DNA of 64,000 nt, from the NCBI GenBank assembly GCA_015056975.1, contig SVFG01000001.1, positions 61,556-125,555 of the forward strand, given 5' to 3'. Made by a program: the position numbers and the translations under genes. Below are positions 51,349-61,007 of the stretch, one piece after another; the stretch's first letter is position 1; each line of letters starts with the position of its first letter. Under the pieces are notes generated by a model that saw only the letters and a program-made list of their open reading frames with translations, did no database searches and had not been told where the DNA came from. Source of the stretch: Lachnospiraceae bacterium (lineage in GTDB: Bacteria; Bacillota; Clostridia; Lachnospirales; Lachnospiraceae).

Positions 51349-53361
51349 GTGTATCAAATTCAGGAGCAGACTTCAAAATTTAAATTACACAGTGAATACA
51401 AACCCACCGGCGACCAGCCCCAAGCTATCGCAGAGCTGGTGGAGGGGTTTAAGCAGGGCAATCAGTTTCAGACTTTGCTTGGTGTGACCGGTTCCGGAAA
51501 GACCTTTACTATGGCGAATGTGATTGCGGCCCTGAATAAGCCCACGCTGATTATTGCCCATAATAAAACCTTGGCTGGGCAGCTTTATGGCGAGTTCAAG
51601 GAGTTTTTCCCTGAGAACGCAGTGGAGTACTTTGTGTCCTACTATGATTATTATCAGCCGGAGGCATATGTGCCCTCCTCTGATACCTATATTGCCAAGG
51701 ATTCCTCCATCAATGATGAGATAGATAAGCTGAGGCTCTCGGCGACGGCATCCCTGACGGAGCGTAGGGATGTGATCGTGGTTGCCAGTGTGTCCTGCAT
51801 ATACGGCTTGGGTAGTCCCGATGAGTATCAGGATATGATTGTGTCTTTGCGTCCCGGGATGATAAAGGACCGTGATCAGGTGCTCAGAGAACTGGTAAGC
51901 ATCCAGTACACGCGCAATGACATGGATATGGGGCGAGGCACCTTCCGTGTGAGGGGTGACGTGGTGGAGGTATATCCGGCTCAGGGCGGAGATTATTTTA
52001 TCCGCATTGAGTTTTTCGGTGATGAGATAGACCGGATTGCAGAGGTGGAGCCTCTGACCGGCAAGGTGCATGCGGTGTTAAATCATGTGGCGATTTTCCC
52101 GGCTTCCCACTATGTAGTGTCTCAGGAGAAAATCAAGACTGCCTGTGACAATATTGAGAAAGAGCTTGAGGAACGGGTGCGCTATTTTAAAGGCGAGGAT
52201 AAGCTGATAGAGGCTCAGCGTATTGCGGAGCGTACCAACTTTGATGTAGAGATGCTCAGAGAGACGGGATTTTGTTCCGGCATTGAGAATTATTCCAGAC
52301 ATTTAAACGGTATGCCGGAGGGTGCACCTCCCTTGACACTGATGGATTTCTTTAAGGATGATTATCTGATTATTATAGATGAGTCTCATATGACCATCCC
52401 GCAGATTCGCGGTATGTATGCGGGAGACCGTTCCCGCAAGACGACTCTTGTGGATTACGGCTTCCGCCTGCCCTCAGCGTTGGACAACAGACCGCTTAAT
52501 TTTAGCGAGTTTGAAGGGCATATTGACCAGATGATGTTTGTTTCTGCCACGCCCTCGGATTATGAGGCGGAGCATGAGCTGCTGCGCACGGAGCAGATTA
52601 TCCGCCCTACCGGTCTGCTTGACCCGGAGGTAGAGGTACGTCCGGTGGAGGGGCAGATTGACGATTTGATTGGTGAAGTGAACAAGGTGGTTGCAAAGCA
52701 GGGCAAGGTGCTGATTACCACACTGACCAAGAGAATGGCGGAGGACCTTACGGACTACATGAAGGAAGTGGGCATCCGTGTGAAATATCTGCATTCGGAT
52801 ATTGATACCTTGGAGCGTGCGGAGATTATCCGTGATATGCGTCTGGATGTGTTTGATGTGCTGGTGGGTATTAACCTGCTTAGAGAGGGTCTTGATATTC
52901 CCGAGATTTCTCTGGTGGCGATATTGGATGCGGACAAGGAGGGCTTCCTCAGAAGCGGTACCTCTCTGATTCAGACCATCGGTCGTGCTGCCCGAAATGC
53001 GGAAGGACATGTCATCATGTATGCCGATATGATAACGGATTCCATGCGGGTTGCATTGGATGAGACCAACAGGCGTCGTGAAATCCAGATGAAATACAAT
53101 GAAGAGCATGGCATTACGCCTCAGACGATAAAGAAGGCGGTCCGCGACCTAATCAGTATCTCCAAGGTGATTGCCAAGGAGGAGATGCGCTTCGAGAAGG
53201 ACCCGGAGTCCATGAACCGCAAGGAACTGGAGAAGCTGATTGCAGATGTTCAGAAGAAGATGCAGAAGGCAGCGGCGGAGCTGAACTTCGAGGCAGCGGC
53301 AGAGCTGCGTGACAAGATGATAGAATTAAAACAAAAGCTTCAGGAATTGGATGAAGAGTAG
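51349..53361 (+). CDS. uvrB: Excinuclease ABC subunit B
   Basis: This 670-residue protein starts at GTG with GAGGAGGAG upstream. UvrB takes damaged DNA from UvrA and loads UvrC in nucleotide excision repair. Visible motifs are Walker [15 protein letters not shown], the beta-hairpin region [30 protein letters not shown] (Walker B), [12 protein letters not shown] and QTIGRAARN (helicase motifs V and VI), and a C-terminal UVR domain ending [15 protein letters not shown], which binds UvrC. The length is normal. uvrA follows after 11 bases, so the two form an operon. Confidence 0.98.
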   Translation: MYQIQEQTSKFKLHSEYKPTGDQPQAIAELVEGFKQGNQFQTLLGVTGSGKTFTMANVIAALNKPTLIIAHNKTLAGQLYGEFKEFFPENAVEYFVSYYDYYQPEAYVPSSDTYIAKDSSINDEIDKLRLSATASLTERRDVIVVASVSCIYGLGSPDEYQDMIVSLRPGMIKDRDQVLRELVSIQYTRNDMDMGRGTFRVRGDVVEVYPAQGGDYFIRIEFFGDEIDRIAEVEPLTGKVHAVLNHVAIFPASHYVVSQEKIKTACDNIEKELEERVRYFKGEDKLIEAQRIAERTNFDVEMLRETGFCSGIENYSRHLNGMPEGAPPLTLMDFFKDDYLIIIDESHMTIPQIRGMYAGDRSRKTTLVDYGFRLPSALDNRPLNFSEFEGHIDQMMFVSATPSDYEAEHELLRTEQIIRPTGLLDPEVEVRPVEGQIDDLIGEVNKVVAKQGKVLITTLTKRMAEDLTDYMKEVGIRVKYLHSDIDTLERAEIIRDMRLDVFDVLVGINLLREGLDIPEISLVAILDADKEGFLRSGTSLIQTIGRAARNAEGHVIMYADMITDSMRVALDETNRRREIQMKYNEEHGITPQTIKKAVRDLISISKVIAKEEMRFEKDPESMNRKELEKLIADVQKKMQKAAAELNFEAAAELRDKMIELKQKLQELDEE

Positions 53362-53372
53362 AAAGAGGTACT

Positions 53373-56228
53373 GTGATGGAAGAAGCAAAGAAAATGCGCC
53401 CCCGTGAATATATCAAGGTGCGTGGTGCTTGTGAGCATAATCTGAAAAATATAAATGTGGATATACCGAGAAATGAGCTGGTAGTTCTGACAGGACTGTC
53501 AGGTTCCGGTAAATCCTCTCTGGCATTTGATACTATCTATGCGGAGGGGCAGAGGCGATATATGGAATCCTTGTCTTCTTATGCAAGGCAGTTTTTAGGT
53601 CAGATGGAGAAGCCCAATGTAGAGCGCATTGACGGTTTGTCCCCTGCCATATCCATCGACCAGAAGTCTACCAACCGCAATCCCCGTTCCACAGTGGGTA
53701 CGGTGACGGAGATTTACGATTACTTCCGTCTTTTGTATGCCCGAATCGGTATCCCGCATTGTCCGAAGTGCGGCAGGGAGATTTCCAAGCAGAGCGTTGA
53801 CCAGATGGTTGACCAGGTCATGGCACTGGAGGAAGGCACCAAGATTCAGCTTTTGGCTCCGGTAGTGCGCGGACGGAAGGGTGAGCATGCCAAGGTACTT
53901 GAACGTGCCAAGAGAAGTGGTTATGTGCGTGTCCGCATTGACGGCAGTATGTATGAACTGACTGAAGAAATCAGTCTTGATAAGAATATCAAGCACAATA
54001 TTGAAGTGGTGGTGGATCGTCTTGTGGTGAAGCCCGGAATTGAGCGTCGTCTGGCGGATTCCATTGAAAATGTATTGGAATTGGCAGAGGGCCTGCTTGT
54101 AGTGGATATAATTGACGGTGAACCCATGAATTTTAGTCAGAGCTTTTCCTGTCCGGACTGCGGTATCAGCATCAGCGAGGTGGAGCCCAGAAGCTTCTCC
54201 TTTAATAACCCGTTTGGTGCCTGCCCTGAGTGCGTGGGTCTCGGTTACAAGATGGAGTTTGATATTGACCTGATAATTCCGGACAAGAGCCTCAGTATCA
54301 GTCAGGGAGCCATCACAGTGATGGGCTGGCAGTCCTGCGCGGATAAGGGTAGCTTTACCAATGCTATTTTGCAGGCTTTATGTAAGGAATATAAGTTTGA
54401 TTTGGATACTCCCTTTGAGAAGTATCCGGAGAAGATTCAGCAGATTTTGATAAATGGTACGAATGGGAAAGAAGTTCAAGTTCACTATACCGGTCAACGA
54501 GGTACCGGTGTGTACCCCATTGCCTTTGAGGGCCTTATCCGCAATGTGGAGCGCAGATACAGAGAGACCTTTTCTGAGAGTTCTAAGCAGGAATATGAGA
54601 CCTTTATGCGCGTGACGCCCTGTAAGGAATGTAAGGGTATGCGCCTTAAAAAGGAATCCCTGGCAGTTACGGTATGCGATAAGAATATTCATGAGGTTAC
54701 TTCCCTGTCCATCTTACAGCTGCAGGAATTTTTGCAGACGATGCAGCTTACCAAGCAGCAGGAGCTTATCGGCAAACAGGTGCTTAAGGAGATAAGAGCG
54801 AGAGTTGGTTTTCTGGTGGATGTGGGATTGGATTATCTCTCTTTATCCCGTGGTACCGCCACCCTCTCCGGTGGTGAGGCACAGCGAATCCGCCTTGCTA
54901 CTCAGATTGGATCCGGGCTTGTGGGAGTGTGCTATATTTTGGATGAGCCCAGTATCGGTCTGCATCAGCGTGACAATGACAAGCTTTTGAATACTTTGAA
55001 AAATCTAAGGGATTTGGGGAATACCCTGCTTGTGGTGGAGCATGATGAGGATACCATGCTGGCGGCAGATTATATTGTGGATATCGGACCGGGTGCGGGC
55101 TCCCATGGTGGAGAAATCGTAGCCTGCGGTACTGCGGAAGAAATTATGCAGGTGCCGGAATCCGTGACGGGACAGTATTTGAGCGGCAAGATGAGCATCC
55201 CTGTACCGAAGGAGCGGAGAAAGCCTACAGGATATATCAAGGTATTGGGGGCAAGAGAGAACAACCTGAAAAATATTGATGTGGAGTTCCCTCTGGGAGT
55301 ACTGACCTGTGTAACCGGTGTGTCCGGTTCCGGCAAGAGTTCTCTTGTAAATGAAATCCTGCATAAGCACTTGGCAAGGGATTTGAACCGCGCAAGATGT
55401 ATACCCGGCAAGCATAAGGGCATCGAAGGTTTGGAGCAGCTTGATAAGGTGATTGATATCGACCAGTCGCCCATCGGCCGTACGCCCCGTTCTAATCCGG
55501 CTACCTATACCGGCGTCTTTGACCAGATCAGAGACTTGTTTGCATCTACGGCGGATGCCAAGGCAAAGGGCTATAGTAAAGGGCGCTTCAGCTTTAATGT
55601 GAAGGGCGGACGCTGTGAGGCCTGTGGCGGAGACGGTATTTTAAAGATTGAAATGCACTTTTTGCCGGATGTGTATGTGCCCTGTGAGGTGTGCGGCGGT
55701 AAGAGATATAATCGTGAGACCTTAGATGTTAAATATAAGGGCAAAAGCATTTTTGATGTGCTGGATATGACAGTGGAGGAGGCCCTGGGCTTCTTCGAAA
55801 ATGTGCCCTCCATCCGCCGTAAGATAGAAACGCTTTATGATGTGGGATTATCCTATGTGAAGCTGGGACAGCCTTCCACGGAGCTTTCGGGAGGAGAGGC
55901 GCAGCGTATCAAGCTGGCTACAGAGCTTAGCCGCCGAAGTACCGGCAAGACCATCTACATCCTGGATGAGCCTACTACCGGATTGCACTTCGCGGATGTG
56001 CACAAGCTGGTGGAGATTCTGCACAGACTGGCTGACGGCGGCAACACGGTGGTGGTCATCGAGCACAACCTGGATGTTATCAAAACGGCAGATTATATCA
56101 TCGACATCGGTCCCGAGGGCGGCGACCGCGGCGGTACCGTGATTGCTAAGGGAACACCGGAGGAGATTGTGAAATGTAAGCAGTCCTATACCGGACAGTA
56201 TGTGAAGAAGATGCTGGAGCGGAGGTAA
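53373..56228 (+). CDS. uvrA: Excinuclease ABC subunit A
   Basis: This 951-residue protein is the damage-recognition ATPase of nucleotide excision repair. Two ABC modules are complete: Walker [15 protein letters not shown] and [14 protein letters not shown], signatures [12 protein letters not shown] and [12 protein letters not shown], and Walker [11 protein letters not shown] and [10 protein letters not shown]. Zinc sites are visible as CPKCG, as CPDCG...CPECVG, and as CEACGGDG...CEVCGG. The AAAGAGG ribosome site lies just after the uvrB stop. Length and order are normal for Clostridia. Confidence 0.98.
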   Translation: MMEEAKKMRPREYIKVRGACEHNLKNINVDIPRNELVVLTGLSGSGKSSLAFDTIYAEGQRRYMESLSSYARQFLGQMEKPNVERIDGLSPAISIDQKSTNRNPRSTVGTVTEIYDYFRLLYARIGIPHCPKCGREISKQSVDQMVDQVMALEEGTKIQLLAPVVRGRKGEHAKVLERAKRSGYVRVRIDGSMYELTEEISLDKNIKHNIEVVVDRLVVKPGIERRLADSIENVLELAEGLLVVDIIDGEPMNFSQSFSCPDCGISISEVEPRSFSFNNPFGACPECVGLGYKMEFDIDLIIPDKSLSISQGAITVMGWQSCADKGSFTNAILQALCKEYKFDLDTPFEKYPEKIQQILINGTNGKEVQVHYTGQRGTGVYPIAFEGLIRNVERRYRETFSESSKQEYETFMRVTPCKECKGMRLKKESLAVTVCDKNIHEVTSLSILQLQEFLQTMQLTKQQELIGKQVLKEIRARVGFLVDVGLDYLSLSRGTATLSGGEAQRIRLATQIGSGLVGVCYILDEPSIGLHQRDNDKLLNTLKNLRDLGNTLLVVEHDEDTMLAADYIVDIGPGAGSHGGEIVACGTAEEIMQVPESVTGQYLSGKMSIPVPKERRKPTGYIKVLGARENNLKNIDVEFPLGVLTCVTGVSGSGKSSLVNEILHKHLARDLNRARCIPGKHKGIEGLEQLDKVIDIDQSPIGRTPRSNPATYTGVFDQIRDLFASTADAKAKGYSKGRFSFNVKGGRCEACGGDGILKIEMHFLPDVYVPCEVCGGKRYNRETLDVKYKGKSIFDVLDMTVEEALGFFENVPSIRRKIETLYDVGLSYVKLGQPSTELSGGEAQRIKLATELSRRSTGKTIYILDEPTTGLHFADVHKLVEILHRLADGGNTVVVIEHNLDVIKTADYIIDIGPEGGDRGGTVIAKGTPEEIVKCKQSYTGQYVKKMLERR

Positions 56229-56327
56229 GAGGGCAAAGAATGATTAACGTAATTGCATAAAAATACTTGCAAAATACAAAATGACATGATATGCTTTTAA
56301 TAAGCATTATGCCAATTCTTTGGGAGT

Positions 56328-56427
56328 AATCCTGTCAGACTTCATGGAAATCTATGCGAATACCCATTAATCACATCAGCATAGGATTCCGGAGGATGAC
56401 AGGATTTATTGTTTTCGTGCGGAATCC
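56328..56427. repeat. Two interleaved inverted repeats upstream of an Rpn gene
   Basis: AATCCTGTCA (56328-56337) pairs with TGACAGGATT (56397-56406), and GGATTCCG (56384-56391) pairs with CGGAATCC (56420-56427). The region precedes the ribosome site of the gene at 56446. AATCCTGTCAGACTT recurs inside that gene at 57087-57101. Confidence 0.5.
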
Positions 56428-56445
56428 TGTGAGTAAGGAGGAAAC

Positions 56446-57357
56446 ATGAAAACAGATAATAATGTAAAGAAACTAGAAGAAACAGTGCGGGCGGAGCGCA
56501 AGTATAAGGATACGGTGTTTCGGATGCTGTTTAACGACAAGGGGAGGCTGCTGAGTCTGTATAATGCAATCAACGGCAGCCGTTACGAGGATCCTGGGGA
56601 ATTGGAAATCGTCACATTAGAAAATGCTATCTATATGAATGTGAAAAATGATTTGGCATTTTTGATAGACCTACAGTTACACTTGTATGAGCACCAGTCA
56701 ACAGTTAACCCAAATATGCCCTTGCGGTTTCTGCAGTATATATCAAAAGAATATGAAAAGCTAATTGATATGAAGAAGTTGTATAAGAGCAAATTGGTGG
56801 AAATTCCAACACCTAAATTTGTGGTATTTTATAACGGTACAGAGAAGCAACCGGAGCGACAGGTGCTGCGATTATCCAATGCTTATCAGAATAAGTTGGG
56901 TGAACCACAGCTGGAGCTGCAGGTAGAAGTCCTGAATATTAATGCAGGTTATAACAATGAAATAAAAGGTCAATGCAAGGTCTTAGAAGAATACATGCAG
57001 TATGTAGACTGCGTGCGAAAGGAAGCAGAACATAAGGATTTGGAAACAGCGGTATCAAGTGCAGTGGATAAGTGTATCAGACAAGGAATCCTGTCAGACT
57101 TTCTTTTGGCAAACAAAGCGGAGGTAATATCTATGAGTATTTTTGAATATGACGAAGAAGCTGTAAAAAAGATATTGCGTGAAGAAGCATTTGAAGAGGG
57201 CGCCGCATACGGAGAAGCCAGAGGAAGAGAACAAGGAGAGCTTCGACTTCTTACCTTGATTAACAAAATGCACGCAGATAACTTGTCGGCTCAAGTCCCA
57301 CAGCTGTCCACAGATGCTGAGTTTCTGCAGGAAATGTACAAGAAATATGGGGTGTAA
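56446..57357 (+). CDS. Rpn-family PD-(D/E)XK nuclease/transposase-like protein
   Basis: This 303-residue protein starts after AAGGAGGAA. It has the Rpn/PDDEXK-type fold: an N-terminal RKYKDTVFRMLF, SRYEDPGELEIVTLENAIY, and KNDLAFLIDLQLHLYEHQS, where the Asp and the Glu-x-Gln-type pattern are the likely metal-binding core. A helical C-terminal region holds Gly/Glu repeats (EGAAYGEARGREQGE). Rpn proteins promote recA-independent recombination in E. coli and are numerous in Lachnospiraceae genomes. It lies between uvrA and flagellin as a single gene with a structured leader. Confidence 0.82.
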   Translation: MKTDNNVKKLEETVRAERKYKDTVFRMLFNDKGRLLSLYNAINGSRYEDPGELEIVTLENAIYMNVKNDLAFLIDLQLHLYEHQSTVNPNMPLRFLQYISKEYEKLIDMKKLYKSKLVEIPTPKFVVFYNGTEKQPERQVLRLSNAYQNKLGEPQLELQVEVLNINAGYNNEIKGQCKVLEEYMQYVDCVRKEAEHKDLETAVSSAVDKCIRQGILSDFLLANKAEVISMSIFEYDEEAVKKILREEAFEEGAAYGEARGREQGELRLLTLINKMHADNLSAQVPQLSTDAEFLQEMYKKYGV

Positions 57358-57399
57358 ACCGGGGTTAGAAAAAATATTTAAAAAATTTTAAAATACCCC

Positions 57400-57426
57400 T
57401 AAAGTAATCCCAATTCTCTCCGATAT
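57400..57426 (+). promoter_or_regulatory. SigD (sigma-28) flagellin promoter
   Basis: TAAA (57400-57403), a 15-base spacer and TCCGATAT (57419-57426) match the SigD consensus TAAA-N15-GCCGATAT at all but one position. It lies about 165 bases upstream of the flagellin start, giving a long leader. Confidence 0.88.
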
Positions 57427-57551
57427 ACTTATCAAGAAAAGCAACTAGCTTTTACAGGAAACTACTCAATACGCACACTGAGTAGACCGGCAACTATCCG
57501 GGAAGATGTGATAAGTGCGAATCACATTGGAACGGATTAACCTATCACCGC

Positions 57552-57583
57552 GGCGCAAGGAAGCGCCCGTAAATTCAAGGAGG
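57552..57583 (+). promoter_or_regulatory. Putative CsrA double site in the flagellin leader
   Basis: GGCGC (57552-57556) and GCGCC (57563-57567) form a hairpin that presents AAGGAA in its loop. Nine bases later CAAGGAGG (57576-57583) is both the ribosome site and a CsrA-like motif. Bacillus subtilis hag has the same pair (an upstream hairpin site plus a site over the Shine-Dalgarno). Further upstream the leader has CTACTCA/TGAGTAG, CCGG and GTGAT/ATCAC hairpins. Confidence 0.55.
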
Positions 57584-57591
57584 AAAATATT

Positions 57592-59205
57592 ATGGTAGTA
57601 CAGCACAATTTAACAGCAATGAACTCTAACAGAATGTTAGGATTAACCACAGCAACTCAGGCTAAGTCAACAGAGAAGTTATCATCCGGTTACAAGATCA
57701 ACCGTGCAGCAGATGATGCAGCTGGTCTCTCCATTAGTGAGAAGATGAGAAAGCAGATTCGTGGTTTGACACAGGCTTCCCTGAATGCTCAGGATGGTAT
57801 CTCCGCAGTACAGACTGCAGAAGGTGCTTTGAACGAAGTTCAGGATATGCTTCAGAGAGCAAACGAATTGGCAGTTAAGGCTGCAAACGGAACCATGTCT
57901 GAAACTGATAGAAATTACATCCAGGATGAAATTGATCAGTTGGTAACAGAGATTGACCGTGTATCTACAACTACCAAGTTCAACGAAACCTATTTGCTTA
58001 AGGGTGACGGAAAAACAGCTACATTTGAAGAAGAGACAACTTACACAGTTGATGGTGTTACTGTAACAGTTGCAGCTAACAAAGAAATCAAATCCGGCGA
58101 TGAAGTATTGCTCGGTACAGTTGCTGAAAGTGCAACCAAGCGTGAAGTTGCATCTTTCACCGAAGCTGATACAGATGGTAACTTCACAGTAACCGGTAAT
58201 GTAACAGACAGCGTAGCAGCAGGAACCTATACTTACAATGCAGGTGGCGATACTTATACTAAAGCCGCAGCATATGATTTGTATAAGATAACTACAGATG
58301 GTACTGGTAAGATTTCCACTATTACTGCAGTAGCAGAAGATGATTTGGGTACTGCATTTGCTGCCATTGATGCTGAAACGTATGTAACGACAGGAAATAG
58401 TATTACATACTATGCTTATGCTACAGCTGGAGCAGCAACACCGACTGGTACCGGTGGCACTACTCTTACCGGTGCTACAGCAATTGCCAAAGATGCTCAG
58501 GCAACTTATATTACCAAGACTACTGTAGCTGCCGGTTGGTATGCAGAAGGTGCTTCTTCACCAACTGCTTTAGGTGTTACCGCATCTAACATGGAAACCG
58601 GTGACCAGATTGTAATTCAAGCCAAGAAAGAGCTTACAGCTGCAACTGGTATTACGGGAACCTATACTGGTGACATTTCCGATCTTGAAGCTGGTGATGA
58701 AGTAAAGGCATACATGAAAGTTGTTGAAGACGCTGCAACAGGCAATAAGACTGTTACATTGGAAGCTACAGAGCCTGCAGTTGATCCTCTGTTGTTAAAA
58801 CTTCATGTAGGTGCAGATAGCACTGAAGACAATCAGATTTCTGTATCCATCAGTTCTATGAGTTCCAAGGGACTTGGTTTGCTGGATGAAGATGGAAAGC
58901 TTCTTGTTAACGGTGACAACGACCTTAACGCTCGTGCAGCCATCGATACTATCGCAGAAGCTCTTCAGCAGGTATCTACTCAGCGTTCCGCACTCGGTGC
59001 AGTTCAGAACAGACTTGAGCATACCATCAACAACTTAGACAACGTAGTTGAGAATACTACTGCTGCAGAAGCTCAGATTCGTGATACTGATATGGCTACT
59101 GAGATGGTTAGATACTCCAACAACAACATCCTTGCGCAGGCAGGACAGGCTATGTTGGCTCAGGCTAACCAGGCTAACCAGGGAGTTCTTTCCTTACTTG
59201 GCTAA
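57592..59205 (+). CDS. fliC: Flagellin
   Basis: This 537-residue protein begins MVVQHNLTAMNSNRMLG. The conserved N-terminal D0/D1 helices run to about residue 140 and the C-terminal helices from about 440 (NRLEHTINNLDNVVENTTAAE, ending QANQGVLSLLG). Between them is a Thr/Ala/Gly-rich variable domain of about 300 residues that would be exposed on the filament. The TLR5-contact segment reads MLQRANELAVKAANGT, so the usual recognition residues are kept. It has a SigD promoter, a long structured leader and a strong terminator, as expected for a highly expressed single gene. No other flagellar gene is in the window. Confidence 0.96.
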   Translation: MVVQHNLTAMNSNRMLGLTTATQAKSTEKLSSGYKINRAADDAAGLSISEKMRKQIRGLTQASLNAQDGISAVQTAEGALNEVQDMLQRANELAVKAANGTMSETDRNYIQDEIDQLVTEIDRVSTTTKFNETYLLKGDGKTATFEEETTYTVDGVTVTVAANKEIKSGDEVLLGTVAESATKREVASFTEADTDGNFTVTGNVTDSVAAGTYTYNAGGDTYTKAAAYDLYKITTDGTGKISTITAVAEDDLGTAFAAIDAETYVTTGNSITYYAYATAGAATPTGTGGTTLTGATAIAKDAQATYITKTTVAAGWYAEGASSPTALGVTASNMETGDQIVIQAKKELTAATGITGTYTGDISDLEAGDEVKAYMKVVEDAATGNKTVTLEATEPAVDPLLLKLHVGADSTEDNQISVSISSMSSKGLGLLDEDGKLLVNGDNDLNARAAIDTIAEALQQVSTQRSALGAVQNRLEHTINNLDNVVENTTAAEAQIRDTDMATEMVRYSNNNILAQAGQAMLAQANQANQGVLSLLG

Positions 59206-59243
59206 TGAGTTCATGCAAACAGCATAACAAACTAACCATAATT

Positions 59244-59271
59244 GGAGCGGTCGTTTGACCGCTCCTTTTTT
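59244..59271 (+). terminator. Strong Rho-independent terminator of the flagellin gene
   Basis: GGAGCGGTC (59244-59252) pairs with GACCGCTCC (59257-59265) with a GTTT loop, followed by six T. Confidence 0.96.
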
Positions 59272-59409
59272 GCATAATTATTTTTTAAAACAAAAGACGG
59301 AACCTAGACTCTGTTTACTAAACGTAGTAAAATTCAGAGATCTTTAAAATGGATTATGTTTACAGTAAGCACGATATTGCTTATATTCAAACTAAGAATA
59401 GTAAAGCAA

Positions 59410-59634
59410 TACCTATTGAATGGTAGAAAAGATTTATGAGTTGGTATATTTTAGTTGTTTTCGAGATGATTTACCAACTAGGTATATATAAGATTTCTGC
59501 CGATAGGTAAATTTTATCTTTGGGGGAAATTTTTTACCTACGAAAGACCTCAAAATGTGTTCGAGAGGGTAATTTATCTCTCTGTAGGAAAAATAATACC
59601 TAATGCCGCAAGCGAAATAACATAGCAGTAGGTA
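59410..59634. repeat. Cluster of six TACCTA/TAGGTA hexamers
   Basis: In the 455-base gap between flagellin and the next gene, TACCTA occurs at 59410, 59535 and 59597, and its reverse complement TAGGTA at 59479, 59504 and 59629. No gene is visible in the gap. The AT-rich cluster may be a protein-binding array or a decayed element. Confidence 0.4.
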
Positions 59635-59640
59635 AAGTAT

Positions 59641-59671
59641 AGTAATAAAAGACGGAACCCCTACAGTTCCG
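59641..59671 (-). terminator. Terminator overlapping the end of the minus-strand Rpn gene
   Basis: On the minus strand CGGAAC (59671-59666) and GTTCCG (59658-59653) flank 7 bases and are followed by TCTTTTATTACT. The stop codon (59663-59661) lies in the loop. Confidence 0.55.
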
Positions 59672-60635
59672 CCCTTGCTTTTTCCACAAATTCTTCTGAA
59701 CACTCTGCCAAAGCACAGATATCCTCTGTGGACATGCCGCGTTTGAGCATATTTGAAACTACAATGTGTGTTTTGTTTTGGATGCCTTGTGTAATACCCT
59801 GGCTCACGCCCTCATTTACTCCCACTGCTCTGGCATCCGCCAACAATTCTCTCATAGCCTGACACATATCAAATTCCTCCTCGTTTTCTTCGTTGATGTG
59901 CATAAATGATTCTCTCTCATCCCATAGTTTAGGTATGTTTAAAGTAATGGATAATACCTTTACGGTATCCTCATCCAGACTTTGATAAGCTGGATTTTCA
60001 GACAAGGTTCGGTAAAGCATCTTTTTATCCTGCCTGTATGTCATGGCGGTAAATACTTCCCGTAGTTCGGTATGAAACATATCAAAGTCAGTGTGATCGT
60101 TCACACAAAACAGCCGAAAAGGATAATCTGCAAAATAACGGCTCATGTCATCTCCATCCGCTCCGAAATCCATCATGTCCCGCAGGGATAAGGGGCCGTC
60201 CCAAGGCTCCTCTCCGTGATAAAGGCACAATGTATATACCGGTGCCAAGCGGTCCGTCTTTTGCAGACCGCACAATTTCTCGGCGGCAGAATGTAGCAAC
60301 TTATGTTCCTTGTTGTGCTGTTTTATCTGTTTGAGCTGTTTCACATATTCCAGGGTGTCATACTCCATGCACCTAAAGGGCATAGAATAGTCGATGTGTG
60401 TTTGATTTTCCAGTGACAGAATGCGCAGGGTCTCGCCTGTTCGCAGTGTCATTTTCAAATCCCGGAACCGTGGGGAAATATGTTTTCCCTTGTCAGAAGC
60501 ATATTGTTCCGAAGCTTCCAGTAAATCAGTAGCTTTTATAACCGGAGTTCCATGAAAGAAGACACCGTTAAAAAAGTCTGCAAAGCGTGTGCGGTCGCTG
60601 AGATAGTCCCGCATAACTACATCCGTTTTTCCCAT
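59661..60635 (-). CDS. Rpn-family PD-(D/E)XK nuclease/transposase-like protein
   Basis: The start is MGKTDVVMRDYLSD (324 residues), with AAGGAGG 7 bases upstream; upstream in-frame ATGs lack such a site. It belongs to the Rpn group common in Lachnospiraceae: DYLSDRTRFADFFNG at the N terminus, then LRILSLENQTHIDYSMPFR (the Glu-Asn-Gln core) and PVYTLCLYHGEEPWDGP. The C terminus has GVNEGVSQGITQGIQ repeats and a short helical tail. It is a different subfamily from the genes at 56446 and 61008. A recombination-promoting endonuclease role is inferred from the family. Confidence 0.82.
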   Translation of the reverse strand: MGKTDVVMRDYLSDRTRFADFFNGVFFHGTPVIKATDLLEASEQYASDKGKHISPRFRDLKMTLRTGETLRILSLENQTHIDYSMPFRCMEYDTLEYVKQLKQIKQHNKEHKLLHSAAEKLCGLQKTDRLAPVYTLCLYHGEEPWDGPLSLRDMMDFGADGDDMSRYFADYPFRLFCVNDHTDFDMFHTELREVFTAMTYRQDKKMLYRTLSENPAYQSLDEDTVKVLSITLNIPKLWDERESFMHINEENEEEFDMCQAMRELLADARAVGVNEGVSQGITQGIQNKTHIVVSNMLKRGMSTEDICALAECSEEFVEKARAEL

Positions 60636-60765
60636 GTAAAACCTCCTTGGTATAGGCAGAGGCTGTACAGGGTTCATGCGCTCTGCCATTTGTAGTATTG
60701 GAGTAAAATGGCAGAAATGCCTGAATGTGCGAATGCACGGTTCTTTGATTACTCTTGATAGATAT

Positions 60766-60794
60766 ATGGTACAATATATATAATGTGATGTCAA
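60766..60794 (-). promoter_or_regulatory. Promoter for the minus-strand Rpn gene
   Basis: On the minus strand TTGACA (60794-60789), a 17-base spacer and TACCAT (60771-60766). The rest of the 372-base gap between 60636 and 61007 holds AT-rich DNA and the hairpin at 60966, with no visible gene. Confidence 0.5.
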
Positions 60795-60965
60795 TATGTT
60801 AATGTAATATAGAATATTTATTTGGAGTCAACGAAATAACGACACTTGATATTCTTGTTATAATGTGTTACTATCAGCTTAAAGCATCAGATTTCTAATA
60901 TTCATATCTTTGGAGCTTTCGCTCAATTTTCTTGAAATCCTGCTTTATATCCCAATATTACAAAA

Positions 60966-60990
60966 GCAGGAACTTAAGAAGCGTTCCTGC
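60966..60990 (+). other. Hairpin directly before a ribosome-binding site
   Basis: GCAGGAAC (60966-60973) and GTTCCTGC (60983-60990) form a perfect 8-bp stem that ends 3 bases before AAGGAGG. It could affect translation of the following gene. Confidence 0.5.
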
Positions 60991-61007
60991 CATAAGGAGG
61001 AATGCCT

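Noticed and set aside
59434-59703. An 89-codon minus-strand frame in the gap after flagellin.
   Set aside because: It begins inside the Rpn gene in another frame, lacks a ribosome site, and crosses the TACCTA cluster and a terminator.
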